Source of the DNA: Rhizoclosmatium globosum
Taxonomy: Eukaryota > Chytridiomycota > Chytridiomycetes > Chytridiales > Chytriomycetaceae
NCBI GenBank assembly: GCA_002104985.1
Contig: MCGO01000001.1
Coordinates: 959,499 to 1,023,498 of the forward strand
Length of the DNA stretch: 64,000 nucleotides
Direction of reading: 5' to 3'
Below, in pieces: positions 24,190 through 35,057 of this stretch. The first letter of the stretch is position 1. Each line of letters starts with the position of its first letter. The notes beneath the pieces were generated by a model. It saw only the letters and a program-made list of their open reading frames with translations, did not search any database and had not been told where the DNA came from. The position numbers were made by a program, and so were the translations under genes.

Positions 24190-25981
24190 TTAAGAAGTAA
24201 TAGATGGATTATGACTTTCTGATGGTTTATGTGTCGGAGATTCTGATTCTCTTGCTTGAGGTCCACCTTGCTCAGATTCTCTCGCTTGGGGACCGTCATG
24301 TGTGATTTGTGATGTAAGTGCAGCACTTGGTCTGGGTAAATCGGGAACGTCGTCGCCCGTTCCCAAAGGTAACTCCGAAGTGGATGTCTTGGCACTCTTG
24401 ATCGTTTGCTGATCTGGGTCAATCAATACGCATTCAGAACGGTTCTCCATGATGTCAATCTTGGACTCGCGGTTCAAAGATGATGCGGACCGTTGAATTT
24501 CTCCTACTTTGTTTTCCCACGCTGCCGACTTTTTGCGCATCTCAAACGGTGGTAGTTTTGTGTAGTCGAAGAGAAGATATTTGGTTTCCATCTTTTCAGC
24601 CTCTTTTGGATCAAGCTTTGATGCAGCTCCACCTGATGGGGAACAGAGTTGAGATTGGTGACAAAAACCTAGATATCTTACCAGTGCCATCCTTCTTTCG
24701 TGGCTTTGCTTGCAGTGGATTATCCTCCAACAACATTTCTTCTAATTCGTGCGTTGCATCAAAGTTGGCCTTCTTGGACTAGAAAGAGAAAAGACATTAA
24801 TGAACCTTCATCGCCAGTCAAATTACATACGTCAGGTACAAACGGCGGAGTAATTAATTGTTTCTCCATCTCACTCCAATCATACTCCTTAAAGAACGGA
24901 TGATTTGTAATTTTCGTGTCCCCGCCTGTTTCTTTACTCCCCAGCCTTTCCGATGCTGGTCGCGTACACCACCCTCGAATCATTTCCATCCCGTCGTTCG
25001 AAATCTTTTTGTCGGAGTTTGAGGGGAACTCTAGTTTCCCTTTCGTGATGGACGCTGTGAGGTCTTCGTTTGTGGATCCTCGGAACGGGCGTTTTCCGAG
25101 GAGGAGTTCGAACATAATCACGCCAAGAGACCACCAGTCGATCGTGTATGTGTATCCGTTGCGCTCTAAGATCTCTGGTGCTGTGTTTCGAATGTATGGT
25201 GAGCTAGCTTGCAGGAGAGGCGCAAGGATTCTTACCCATATACGCCATACTTCCAGCTACGGCGTGTAACTGCTTATCGTCTTTCCAGTACGTTGCGATA
25301 TTAAAGTCCGTCAAACACGCGTGTCCGTTCTCATCCAACAAAACTATTCCAACGTTTAGTCTTCACCCATTCAAAATACTTACTCAACTATTATCAGGCT
25401 TCAAGTCTCGATGCACCACATGCTTCGAATGCAAATACATGAGCCCCAGTGCGCATTCCGCCATATAAAACCGTACAACGTCTTCAGGTATTGTTCCCAT
25501 CTTGTTCAAATGGAATCGTAGGTCTCCCCCGAGTTTTAGATCAATCACCATGAACATGTTTTCATCGTCTTGGAACGCATATCGTAAGTTACTGTACATT
25601 TCCTTATCAGTCACATTGACGCATGCGAGGGAAAGGATGAGGGGCGAAGAATACAGTACCAAACAAACGGACAGTGAATCTCTTCAAGCAGTTTCCGCTC
25701 TTGTATGATATTATCAACCGCCTTCATCTTTATACACGCCTCCTTGTTGATGTACTTCAGGGCATATGTATTTTTTGTATTTTTATGTTTAACGACTTTG
25801 ACTTTCCCGAACGCGCCTTTTCCGATTGACCGAAGGAGTTCGAAGTGATTGAGTTCGACTATTTTTGGTTGATGGGTGGTGGAGGGTTTAGAGGGTTAGT
25901 CTGTTTGATTCTTTGTCGAGAAGCAAGAGAACCTTCTTGGGTGAAATCAATTTCTTCGGGTTTGCAACAGTTTGCTCCCAT
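24190..25981 (-). CDS. YANK/STK32-like AGC kinase 4
   Basis: The start at 25981 gives MGANCCKPEEIDFTQEG, with Gly2 and a Cys pair. Kinase domain: [80 protein letters not shown] and TPPFVPD. The tail contains VGEIQRSASSLNRESK and DIMENRSECVLIDPDQQT, then the near-tandem GPQARESEQGGPQARESE, ending NPSITS at 24190. Frames join across introns without an obvious break. It faces kinase 5 head to head across about 675 bp. Confidence 0.92.
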
Positions 25982-26656
25982 TTTATATGTGTTGGCTGAT
26001 GGTGTGGGTCTATCGAGGTTGAGTTGAAGTTGGTTTGACAGGATTGGTCGAGTTGAGTACGACAGATGTAATCAGTGACTGTCGAAGAGTGATTGAAGAC
26101 TGTTGATTTGTTTACACTGGCAAGGTTCGTAGAAGCAGATCAAAGGAAGGGAGAGAGGTTGGTTTCGGAATTTTTCAGTGTTGGACGCGACCAGCTTTTC
26201 ATTGTTCACAAAATGAAGTGGGAAACTCGAGAGAGGTAGTCAGCACCAAATAAACGGCCTTGCCGTTGATTTTTCTTTCAACATATATCGGGCTTTCATT
26301 CTTGCGTGCTTTTTTGAAATAGAGTTTAAAGTTATGTGATCTAGTAAAGCATCGCCTTATATACGTATAATTAAATGCAAAAAACGCGTTAAATTTGATT
26401 TATATATGAAGTGATGGCGGTGATGAGTGTCGATGTTGAAATTCCCTTTGTTATTTTGCCAATTGTTTCCACCACTTTTCTGGCGTTGTAAGAGCTCTCT
26501 ATCAACTCCAACACGATATCGGTGTGTTATATATCTTCTTCAGACTCGGAATAACCTGGTTTGCACATCAACTAGACGTTTTGTAAATCAGGGAACATCT
26601 TTCAGCTGCACAAGACCTAGTTCTTCAACACTTGATTCCTGCAACTTCTACCACAC
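25982..26656. promoter_or_regulatory. Shared divergent intergenic region between kinases 4 and 5
   Basis: About 675 bp separate the two start codons. The middle is AT-rich (for example tatatacg and ttatatatg runs near 26340-26410). No gene is seen; the two promoters must lie here. No specific factor site is claimed. Confidence 0.5.
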
Positions 26657-28348
26657 ATGGGCGGAGTCTGTTGTAAATCAGAGCCGATCGATTTCACTCA
26701 AGATGGTGCGGCTTCTTCGTTTCATCCAACTGATGTCATCTAGTATCACCTAACTCTTTTCCCAATCTCTCACTTCAGTTGAACTCAAGCATTTTGACCT
26801 GCAAACAGCGATTGGAAAAGGAGCTTTCGGGAAAGTAAAACTCGTCCAACATAAACTGACGAAGCAAAAGTACGCGTTGAAGTATATTGACAAGAAAATG
26901 TGTGTGGAGATGAAAGCTGTGGATTGTATCATACAGGAGCGATTTTTGTTGGAAGAGATTCAAAGTCCATTTACTTGGTTTGTTGTTTTGTTTGTTGTTT
27001 TGTTTGATGTTTTGTTTGATGTCGCGTTACTAATGATGGCTCTACCTTGCAGTAACTTGAGATACGCATTTCAAGACGATGAAAACATGTTCATGGTTAT
27101 TGATTTGATGTTGGGTGGAGACTTAAGGTATTTGTTAAATACCAAGGGGAACTTATCGGAGGACTTGATCAAGTTTTATATGGCTGAATGTGTTCTTGGA
27201 ATCGCATATCTACATTCCAAGAATATCGTACACAGAGATCTCAAGCCTGATAATAGTTGAGTTCTAGTTTGTTGTCTTGCTTTAAAGTTTGGCTAACGCC
27301 TTTTACCCTCAGTTTTGATTAGTGAAACTGGCCACGCGACATTGACTGACTTCAACATTGCTACTAAATACAATCCCGATAAATTGATGAAAAGCGAAGC
27401 TGGAAGCCCTGCTTATATGGGTAAGTCTCAAAATCTATGACACATGATTTCTGAAACGCCAACCATAGCTCCCGAAATGTTCATTCGGAAAGGATACAAC
27501 AATATGATTGATTATTGGAGTCTTGGTGTCATTATGTACGAGCTTCTCTACGGGAAGGTGGGATTGAACATTAACTCTCCCTTGACTCTAACCTTCCCCC
27601 AAAAGCGACCATTTGAGGCGAATACCAGTGAGGGCCTCAAAAAAGCAATCATAAGCGACGAGGTCGCATGGAAATCCACACGCGAACTCTCCGCAGATTG
27701 CAAGTCAGCCATTACAGAGTTCTTACAAAAGGAATGGAATGTTAGGATGGGTGGAGACGAAAAAGTTTCGAAACACGCTTTCTTCAAAGACTTGGATTGG
27801 GACAAGTTGAAGAGACACGAGGGTGTTCCGCCATTTATCCCTGACGTGAGTGGATTCATTGAACTGTCCGACGTCTTACCAACATTATCGTAGACCAAAA
27901 ACATCAACTGCGATTTTACTCACGAGCTTGAAGAAATCTTGGTGAATGACAACCCTCTTGTAGCAAAGGCAAGGAAGCCTGGAGAGAAAAGTGAGTCACC
28001 AACTCGCCTTAACAAAACCAACTAATTAATGCTTTGACAGAGTATGCACACCTCGGAGAAGAAATCGCCAAGGAGTACGAAAAAATGGAAGCCCAGTTCC
28101 TCAACTTTGACTTTACAAAACCGGAAATGAAGAAACATGAGAAGGAGCAAATCATGCGGTCAGTTGCGAAACTCGTTCCTGCCGATGAGCACGACATTTC
28201 TGCTGATGGGGGTGAATCACCCACGAGTGGAGAAACTGAGAAAACTGCAGGGCAAGATGGTGAGGGTGAAAAACCAATTGCTCATGATCTACCTCCTATC
28301 ATGGTCACAGAAGCTTCTGTGATTGACACACCCAACCCAGATCAATAA
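26657..28348 (+). CDS. YANK/STK32-like AGC kinase 5
   Basis: The only plus-strand kinase of the cluster. The start at 26657 gives MGGVCCKSEPIDFTQD, an acylation motif. Kinase domain: [68 protein letters not shown] and VPPFIPD. The spacer before the tail reads RMGGDEKVSKHAFFKDLDW, where the other members have RLGSKE(S/T)GGDT, so this copy is more diverged. The tail (HELEEILVNDNPLVAKARK, then EEIAKEYEKMEAQFLNFDFT) ends PNPDQ at 28348. The inverted orientation suggests a local inversion after duplication. Confidence 0.9.
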
Positions 28349-28634
28349 CTTGTATTTTGTTTGATTTCACAGTTCTCTTTATTTCATTGTGTTTAAATGA
28401 CGGCGTAGTACTATTTTTTATCACATCTTCTTATTGATATCTTGTTCTGTCCTTTATTGTTGCTTTGGTTTTTGTTTGTGAGTGGCTTTTGATAAACTCC
28501 CTACATCGAATTTATACAATATCCGCATTTAATAATAAGTCTGAAGAGTTTACTGTCTATATATCGAAAAACATTAAAGAAAATATGCGAGACTAGAGAA
28601 GCGGAACCCAAAGTAAGAGAAAAGCAAACAATAA

Positions 28635-30042
28635 TTAGGAAGAACTTGGGTTCAATGGTGCAGCACTCGGCGTCCGACTCCGATCAACATTCTCCATCTC
28701 CAAAACAACTTCTACTCCGGCGGATTTTTTAATAAGAGGCGGTGCAACCACAGCTTTATCAGCCTTCTTTGTCATCGAGAACCGGGAATCCATGGAGTCC
28801 AAGTCCAACTCACTCTGCCCAATAGAACCCATTACCAACCCAGCACCTTCACTGTCTCCCTCCGCTCGCGCCTGGAGACGCAACAATCTTCTCGCCATTT
28901 TATCGTTGTAATCAAACAACAACGCGACACCAGCCACAATCGCCAGGAACCCCATAATCAACGTGATCCCTTCAACAGTATCATTCACCGTGAACCCGCG
29001 GAACAAAACCGCTGATGAGATGAGCGTACATGTCGTGAACGTCACGTAGTACACTGGAGTTACGATTGCGGTTGAGAATGTGTTTAACGCTTTGTTCAGG
29101 AAATGGATTTGCGCTGTCACGGTCAATGCGATGAATGCGATTAGAGGGTAGATTGGCCATTGTAGGAATTGGTTGTCTTCGTTCCAGTGGGAAAAGGTGT
29201 AGGCGAGGGAGGAGCCGAGCCCTTGGCAGGAGAGGACGAGGAATGACCCGATTAACGAGCAGGTGGTGATGTAAACCATTGGATTTGTCTCGCCGTGTAG
29301 TGGGGCGATTATATCTTTTGTGAATGGCAGAGGTAAGTTGGCGATTGGGGAGGGAGGGGATACACACAGACAAGGTACGCGATTCCAGCTCCACACAGGA
29401 CGGCATACATAATGAATGCTACAGAAACAATGATTTAGAATTCAGAATATAGGTCAATGACTCTGGTAATTACATGGCGCCATCACGTATCCGAAAAACT
29501 CTGGAATCGTGTCACTCCCATTCGACTCTGGTGCGTGCAATACTATGATAATAGCGCCAATAATACATTGTGCACATCCAACCTTCCCCGTAAAGTTTAA
29601 CCGCTCTTTCAGAAAGATTTCTGACAGGATTGCGCTGATTTGAGTATGGCATTAAAAATGAGCAATGGTACTTTATAAGCGATGTATACCTAATTACGAC
29701 ACTTATAGCTCCTAACGGCGTCACCAGAATAGCAGGAGAGAAAGCATACGCCACGAAATTCAAGACTTCGCCCAACGCCACTATTTAACCAAGTTGTTCA
29801 ATATATATAATATAATATCTTCCAATAAGACGGCGGGACTCACTTAATATCATCCCAGTCCACCACATAGGACTCTTCAAATACGCGTGTCCATCCCCTA
29901 GCTCCCCGTGTTTCGCTTTAGTGTCGAGCAGTCCGCGTTTTTTGAATATAAACGAGGATCCGATAAAGAGGCCGGACGTCAGGGCTAGAGTTATTCCCAC
30001 GTACTTGTACCACGTTGGTTCTGCGTCGTGTGGAGTTGACAT
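28635..30042 (-). CDS. NIPA-family magnesium transporter-like membrane protein
   Basis: A multi-span protein of the NIPA (DUF803) family, whose animal members move Mg2+. The start at 30042 reads MSTPHDAEPTWYKYVGI, followed by the family hallmark LTSGLFIGSSFIFKKRGLL, then GEVLNFVAYAFSPAILVTPLGA, a block with IGAIIIVLHAPES, then TAQIHFLNKALNTFSTAIVT and VYYVTFTTCTLISSAVLF, all NIPA signatures. About nine hydrophobic segments. A Ser/acidic cytosolic tail ends APLNPSSS at 28635. Five short introns. The substrate is inferred from the family only. Confidence 0.9.
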
Positions 30043-30298
30043 TCTGGAAGGGCTGGATGATTGGTCACTCTCTTAGTTATTTTTCGAGAGCTGGATCAGA
30101 GGTTTACAGAATGAAAACAGTTGATGTAATTAGGGAAGTGCGGTAGTAGTGAGGGTGATGACTGTCGGGTTTTGTAGAATGGGATTTACACTTCAGTGCA
30201 AAACACAAGAGATCGTTTTTTTATTATTTGAAAACGCTGTATTTCTGCATTCAAAGAGGAATTTAATTTATTGAGATTTTGAGAACGAGGATCTATCT

Positions 30299-31426
30299 TC
30301 AACCTAAGTTTGTTTTTCGTCTCTTCAACCCAAACATTTCACGTGTGCCTCCATTGTTTTTCATATCATTTTTTGTGAAATATTCCCATCCATCTTCACA
30401 TTTAGAAATTATATCTTGGATAGCAATCCGGTTCTGTATACGGTACACATCAAACTCGATTTCCGACAGGTTTGAATTTGAAGACCTCATAATGCAATCC
30501 AATAAGAGGATTGCAGAGTCCTTATCTAGATCTGTGAAACGAATAGTCTCCAATGCTGGACAATCAAAGAGAAAGTCAAAGGATTTCCCTTTCGCAAAGA
30601 AAATATTAATCTCTTTTAATCCTATTACATGTTTGAGGTTACGCATGAAGGGAGTTACAGAATCATACATGACAAATTCGATCTTTTTGATTTTAATATC
30701 TGATAGAATATTATAGTTGTAGATTGCAGATGAATCTGAGTCAACAGCATTTTCATCAAAGTCAAGAAAGTCAACGCAACCAACACCATACTTTTTAAGC
30801 GTTTGAAGTATTTCGAGCATTTTAAACGAGCTAAGGGATAGTTTGCACGAGACAGAAACTGTAGGGGTAAGGAATGGCCCTACTTCGTTCAAGTACTCCA
30901 GCTCATGTACTTCGAGAGATATCGTAAGCCCGTGTTTCTTCAATAATCGCACATAATTGAAGAAATACAGTTGTGAATTTCGAAGTGCAGCTAGATCACC
31001 GGGGAACTCAAAAGTAGGCCAAAGCGACTCGACATACAACTCTTCATCGTCGATTGTCGCTAACCCGAGATCGCATATTGATTTTGATATGTATTTGTAG
31101 TATGGGACTGCGTGGCAAAGTGGTATGATTGATTCAGCATCCACGAAAGATGCTATGCGATCGAGGATGACCTCAGGCAGTGATTCAAGCGATAAACCAG
31201 ATGATGTATGTAACGGTCTATGAGTACTATATCTGGATGGTGTTGGTGTAGTTGGAGTTGGAAGTAAGGCATCTTGGATCTTTGTGATTGGAGGCCCGTG
31301 AAGCAAGTATCGCAGTGTATTGATGTCAGACAGGGCATTGGCGAGAAGAAGCTCAAGTTCGTTATTTCGAGCTTGGAGGGATGGAACAAGGGAACAGCAG
31401 TCACACTGGCAGTTGCAAAAAGACAT
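30299..31426 (-). CDS. F-box-like family protein
   Basis: A single-exon frame of 375 residues. It opens MSFCNCQCDCCSLVPSLQAR, then NNELELLLANALSDINTLRY, PPITKIQDALLPTPTTPTPS, the F-box-like LESLPEVILDRIASFVDAES and LCHAVPYYKYISKS, and a roughly 220-residue tail with leucine-rich repeats of low regularity, ending GLKRRKTNLG. Complete with no frame break. The Cys-rich start followed by a short coiled coil is unusual for F-box proteins and is shared by all copies in this window. Target and partners unknown. Confidence 0.75.
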   Translation of the reverse strand: MSFCNCQCDCCSLVPSLQARNNELELLLANALSDINTLRYLLHGPPITKIQDALLPTPTTPTPSRYSTHRPLHTSSGLSLESLPEVILDRIASFVDAESIIPLCHAVPYYKYISKSICDLGLATIDDEELYVESLWPTFEFPGDLAALRNSQLYFFNYVRLLKKHGLTISLEVHELEYLNEVGPFLTPTVSVSCKLSLSSFKMLEILQTLKKYGVGCVDFLDFDENAVDSDSSAIYNYNILSDIKIKKIEFVMYDSVTPFMRNLKHVIGLKEINIFFAKGKSFDFLFDCPALETIRFTDLDKDSAILLLDCIMRSSNSNLSEIEFDVYRIQNRIAIQDIISKCEDGWEYFTKNDMKNNGGTREMFGLKRRKTNLG

Positions 31427-31465
31427 ACTTTCTCTGTTTATTTATTATTCAAAGAGTCGTTCCAC

Positions 31466-32551
31466 TTATGTGCAATCAATTGTAATTTGATACTCCCATC
31501 CGTTTATCTCGGGTAACTTGATCCCAGCTTCCCCATGATATTGAACAAATTGGATTAAATTCAGAGACGATTGCGCTTTTCGGAGAATACTTGAGAGAGC
31601 GTGTTCTATCTCAGATGGCGGTCTGATTTCCACAAATTTGATGGATTGAAGCCACTGATTGTCAGTTACAAAATCAAACCAAAGATTACTTGGGTGCAGG
31701 ATTTCCATATGGTGGAGACCGCGAAACCGTTTGAAATTGGTTATTAATGGGGTCACAACTTCCCCCATCGTCAGTCTTATCGTCCCAACTGGTATTTCAT
31801 GCAGAATCGACCAATCGTGGTCATCCGTGCAATCGGAGAACCTCATGTCAAACTCAAGCCTCTGTATGCACGAGACACCGTAAAACTTCAGTAGCCTCAA
31901 CGCATCAAGAAATTCCAATGTACTTGTGTTCCAGTGGAAAATTAATACGACTTTTGATGTCAGGCATGGGCCAACTTGATGAATGGAGTCCAAATTATGA
32001 ATTTCGACGTATACCGGAAGTCCATGTCGTTGAAGTACACGAGTATATCCCAATAAAGATAGCCTTAGTTTTGTGAATGCTACTGATTTTGGGGGGTATA
32101 TTTCAGGGATGTGGAGCATTGGCCACATGGTTTCAGTCTTTTCTTCATATGTGTCAAAGTCGTCGAGGTCTACCCTTGATCCGAGGTTGTACATTGCAGT
32201 TGATATGTATTTGAAGTATGGGACTGCATGGCACAAGTTCAATATTGATTCGGAGTTTACGAAGGATGCAATGTGATCAAGGACGACCCCGGGCAGTGAC
32301 TCCAAACAGGTTCCGTTCAATCTAATGACTGGGTTGTGGTCTCTCTGTGCTGCCGGAGTTGAAGTTGGACCAGTGGGACTCAATGCATCTTGTATTGATT
32401 TGATGGAGGGGGCATACAGAAGGGATCTCAGTGTGTTGATATCAGCCAAAGCATTTGCAAGAAGAAGCTGAAGTTGGCTGTTTCGAGCTTGGAGGGACGA
32501 AACGAGGGAACAGCAAGTAACCCGAGAACCGCAAACACAGACCATTTTCAT
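31466..32551 (-). CDS. F-box-like family protein, diverged copy
   Basis: An intact 361-residue frame. It starts MKMVCVCGSRVTCCSLVSSL, then QARNSQLQLLLANALADINT, then CLESLPGVVLDHIASFVNSE and CHAVPYFKYISTAMYNLG. The C-terminal region (GWEYQITIDCT) lacks the GLKRR-type end of its neighbours. Only about 40 bp separate it from the stop-side neighbour at 31426, so the pair is a tight tandem duplication in the same orientation. Function inferred only from the F-box-like motif. Confidence 0.72.
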   Translation of the reverse strand: MKMVCVCGSRVTCCSLVSSLQARNSQLQLLLANALADINTLRSLLYAPSIKSIQDALSPTGPTSTPAAQRDHNPVIRLNGTCLESLPGVVLDHIASFVNSESILNLCHAVPYFKYISTAMYNLGSRVDLDDFDTYEEKTETMWPMLHIPEIYPPKSVAFTKLRLSLLGYTRVLQRHGLPVYVEIHNLDSIHQVGPCLTSKVVLIFHWNTSTLEFLDALRLLKFYGVSCIQRLEFDMRFSDCTDDHDWSILHEIPVGTIRLTMGEVVTPLITNFKRFRGLHHMEILHPSNLWFDFVTDNQWLQSIKFVEIRPPSEIEHALSSILRKAQSSLNLIQFVQYHGEAGIKLPEINGWEYQITIDCT

Positions 32552-32588
32552 CTTATTCTTTTATTATAATAAATAATTAAAGGAAGTT

Positions 32589-33245
32589 CCAAGGCGGCTC
32601 CCCGGGAGCCCGTGGCTCCCCCCCACTCATTGTGACTCATGGGGAGCCAAAGAAGTTTGGGCTCCCCGGGAGCCGCCTTGGTATCTGAGAGACATTTTCC
32701 AAGTCGGCTCCCCCCGCCGACTCCCCACTATATACCATCAACATTTCCATAGCTCCATCCCATAACTTGAATAAATACCCTCAGTAGCGAACTTTATTTG
32801 TCCAATAACTTGAATGTACGAAACTAAACTGTACAGGTTGCCTGATTGTGACCTGTTTTCGCATTTTCCGCATTAAATCGCTCGCTTCTTTGTTTCTTTC
32901 AGCAGAGAGGGAGTCGCTCTCATTTTGCCTTATTTTCTTCGACTTTCGACTAGTTTAACCACAGTGTTTAACAGCAGTTGGAAACTCAAGACTCACACAA
33001 ACCTCCTTGACAATATGAACACTGTTTCTTCCGAAAGTCTCTTTGGAGGTGCTGAAGACTCGCTGAAAGGGAAAAGCGTCTGATTGTTGGCTATTGCGCT
33101 ATTTGCTACCAGTGTCCGAAAATATGTATGTTCATCTCCATGATCTCTCACTTCCACAAAAAGATACAAAACTTATGACTCACACATTTTATTATGACTC
33201 AAAATGAGTGGGGGGGAGCCACGGGCTCCCGGGGAGCCGCCTTGG
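32589..33245. mobile_element. MITE-like element with 43 bp perfect terminal inverted repeats
   Basis: Bases 32589-32631 and 33203-33245 are exact reverse complements, beginning CCAAGGCGGCTCCCCGGGAG. A weaker match extends to about 52 bp (CACTCATTGTGACTCAT against CACTCATTTTGAGTCAT). The element is 657 bp and has no coding capacity. A second inverted half-copy at 32659-32681 makes the first 93 bp a nested palindrome, and a partial related unit is at about 32698-32727 (CCAAGTCGGCTCCCCC). The GC-rich ends contrast with an AT-rich interior. Flanks share only a possible TT, so a target-site duplication is not established. It sits between two F-box-like copies. Confidence 0.75.
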
Positions 33246-33273
33246 TTTTTTCATAATTAAATCATAAAAAATA

Positions 33274-33802
33274 TTACATGGAGAACTTAATTCGTGTTCC
33301 CGGTCGCTTCAACCCAAACAACTTCCGTGAAGTTTTTGTTCTCTGTTCACGCATATGTCTTTCTAAGAATTCCCATCCCTAGATCAAATTCAGCTTCTCT
33401 CTTCTGTGTGGAACTGTAGAAGCCAAATTCGATTATTGACACGTTTGAAATTCAAACTCGGCGTGATGCTCAAGAAGACGCTCCGCTCTACAGATTCCAA
33501 TAACCTGAGGCAGAGACTCATGTGATATATGATATATAAAACTTTAGAGGAGTAGGATACCTTGATAGTGTTGGTGTAGTTGGAGCAGGAAAACTGGTTA
33601 GATGGGGGGAAATGTGGAAAGTGAGTGAGTGAGTTGACTACTCGGAAGCACAGCATCTTGGTCCGTTGAGCAAGTGGCGAAGCGAATTAACATCGGCCAA
33701 GGCATTCGCAAGGACCATTTCAAATTCAGTGTTCCGAGTTTGCAGGGACGAGACGAGGGTGTAAGTGACGTGCAAACGCAACACCAACATCAGCAGTTCC
33801 AT
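33274..33802 (-). pseudogene. Internally deleted F-box-like family copy
   Basis: From an ATG at 33802 the N-terminal family element is clear (LVSSLQTRNTEFEMVLANAL, ADVNSLRHLLNGP), and the far end carries the family C-terminus (REQRTKTSRKLFGLKRPG). The F-box-like segment and most of the body are missing, and the pieces lie in different frames. A decayed duplicate between the MITE-like element and an intact relative. Confidence 0.7.
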
Positions 33803-33815
33803 TAATTAAATGACT

Positions 33816-34766
33816 TTATTGAAATTTAACCTTCTTTTGTCGCCTCAACCCAAAGTATTCGCGTTTCTTTGAGTTTAAAAACACACGATATGCTGTATAA
33901 GATTCCCATCCTTCAGCATCATAGGTACAAACTAAATTTCGCATTGCATCAAGTTCATTGGGCGGAATATCACCATCAACCTCGATCTTCGACAAGTTTG
34001 GATTCAAATTCTTTTTGGTTAAATCAAGGAGTTGCTGGACACTCTCGATCGCTGGTTGGAAGAAGTCCCGCACCACAGAATCATCATAGTTGTTTTCGTC
34101 GACGTCCAAGTAATCCACACATTCCACTCCATACTTTCTTAATAACTGTAATAGGTGGGCTACTTCTTCCGATCGTAACGATACTCTGACAAACACTGAA
34201 ACTGTCGGTGTCAGGTACGGCCCGATCTCATTCACAAACTCAAAGTCATGCATGTCGAAAGATATCATGAGACCGTGTTTTTTAAGCACTCGCGAATAAT
34301 TGAATAGGTTCAGCTGTGTTTTGTAGAGCGTGCTGAAATCAGGGTCTAGCTCGAACGTTGGCCATAGTAAATCGACGCATAACGAATTGTTTTCGGATGC
34401 CATGTCGTACATGGCTTTTGAGATGTATTTGTAGTATGGGACTGCGTGGCAAAGGGGGATGATTGATTTGCTGTCTGTGAAGGATGCGATGCGATCGAGG
34501 ATGACATCTGGCAGTGATTCAAGTGAGATGATAGATGGAATACTATGTTGGGTGTGGATAGTACGTCTTGATTGAGTTGATGTGGTTGGCGGGGAGGGCA
34601 AGAGAGCATTTTGAATGTCTGTGATTGGCGGTGCGTAAAGAAGAGACCGAAGTGTGTTGATGTCTGCCAAAGCATTTGAAAGAAGAAGTTCAAGTTCGCT
34701 GTTTCGAGTTTGGAGGGTTGGGACAAGGGAACAGCAGGCCACTTGTGTGTTGCAATTGCTTCCCAT
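33816..34766 (-). CDS. F-box-like family protein, shortened body
   Basis: The frame is open from 34943, but paralogues place the start at the Met of MGSNCNTQVACCSLVPTLQT (34766). It continues with SELELLLSNALADINTLRSL, PPITDIQNALLPSPPTTST, then ISLESLPDVILDRIASFTDS and CHAVPYYKYISKAMYDMASE. Relative to the 30299-31426 copy the middle of the tail is about 70 residues shorter. The end, REYFGLRRQKKVKFQ, matches the family. About 317 residues. Intact but possibly altered in target recognition. Confidence 0.72.
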   Translation of the reverse strand: MGSNCNTQVACCSLVPTLQTRNSELELLLSNALADINTLRSLLYAPPITDIQNALLPSPPTTSTQSRRTIHTQHSIPSIISLESLPDVILDRIASFTDSKSIIPLCHAVPYYKYISKAMYDMASENNSLCVDLLWPTFELDPDFSTLYKTQLNLFNYSRVLKKHGLMISFDMHDFEFVNEIGPYLTPTVSVFVRVSLRSEEVAHLLQLLRKYGVECVDYLDVDENNYDDSVVRDFFQPAIESVQQLLDLTKKNLNPNLSKIEVDGDIPPNELDAMRNLVCTYDAEGWESYTAYRVFLNSKKREYFGLRRQKKVKFQ

Positions 34767-35057
34767 TTTTAACTTGTTTTTCTTGGCAACCAAACCTTTA
34801 TTCGCCATTACCTCGTTAACAATCATATAATTACAGATGCTACTATAAATGAATGGAACTGTGGAACGAAGCTTCAAGGATTCGGGTTGGAAGAGGTATC
34901 TGTTAACATCATCAACAAAACACAGTCTCTGTATGTATAGCATGTATTTTATAGTAATCAGTACAACGGATTATAGAAATGAAGAACAAACAAAAAACCA
35001 AATCATCCTTTTTAAAATGAACTTCCCCCTTCGAACCATGAATATAGATTCGCAACT
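34767..35057. other. Intergenic, no gene seen
   Basis: About 290 bp between two minus-strand genes. The upstream in-frame extension of the F-box-like frame is not conserved with paralogues and is treated as 5' sequence. Confidence 0.4.
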
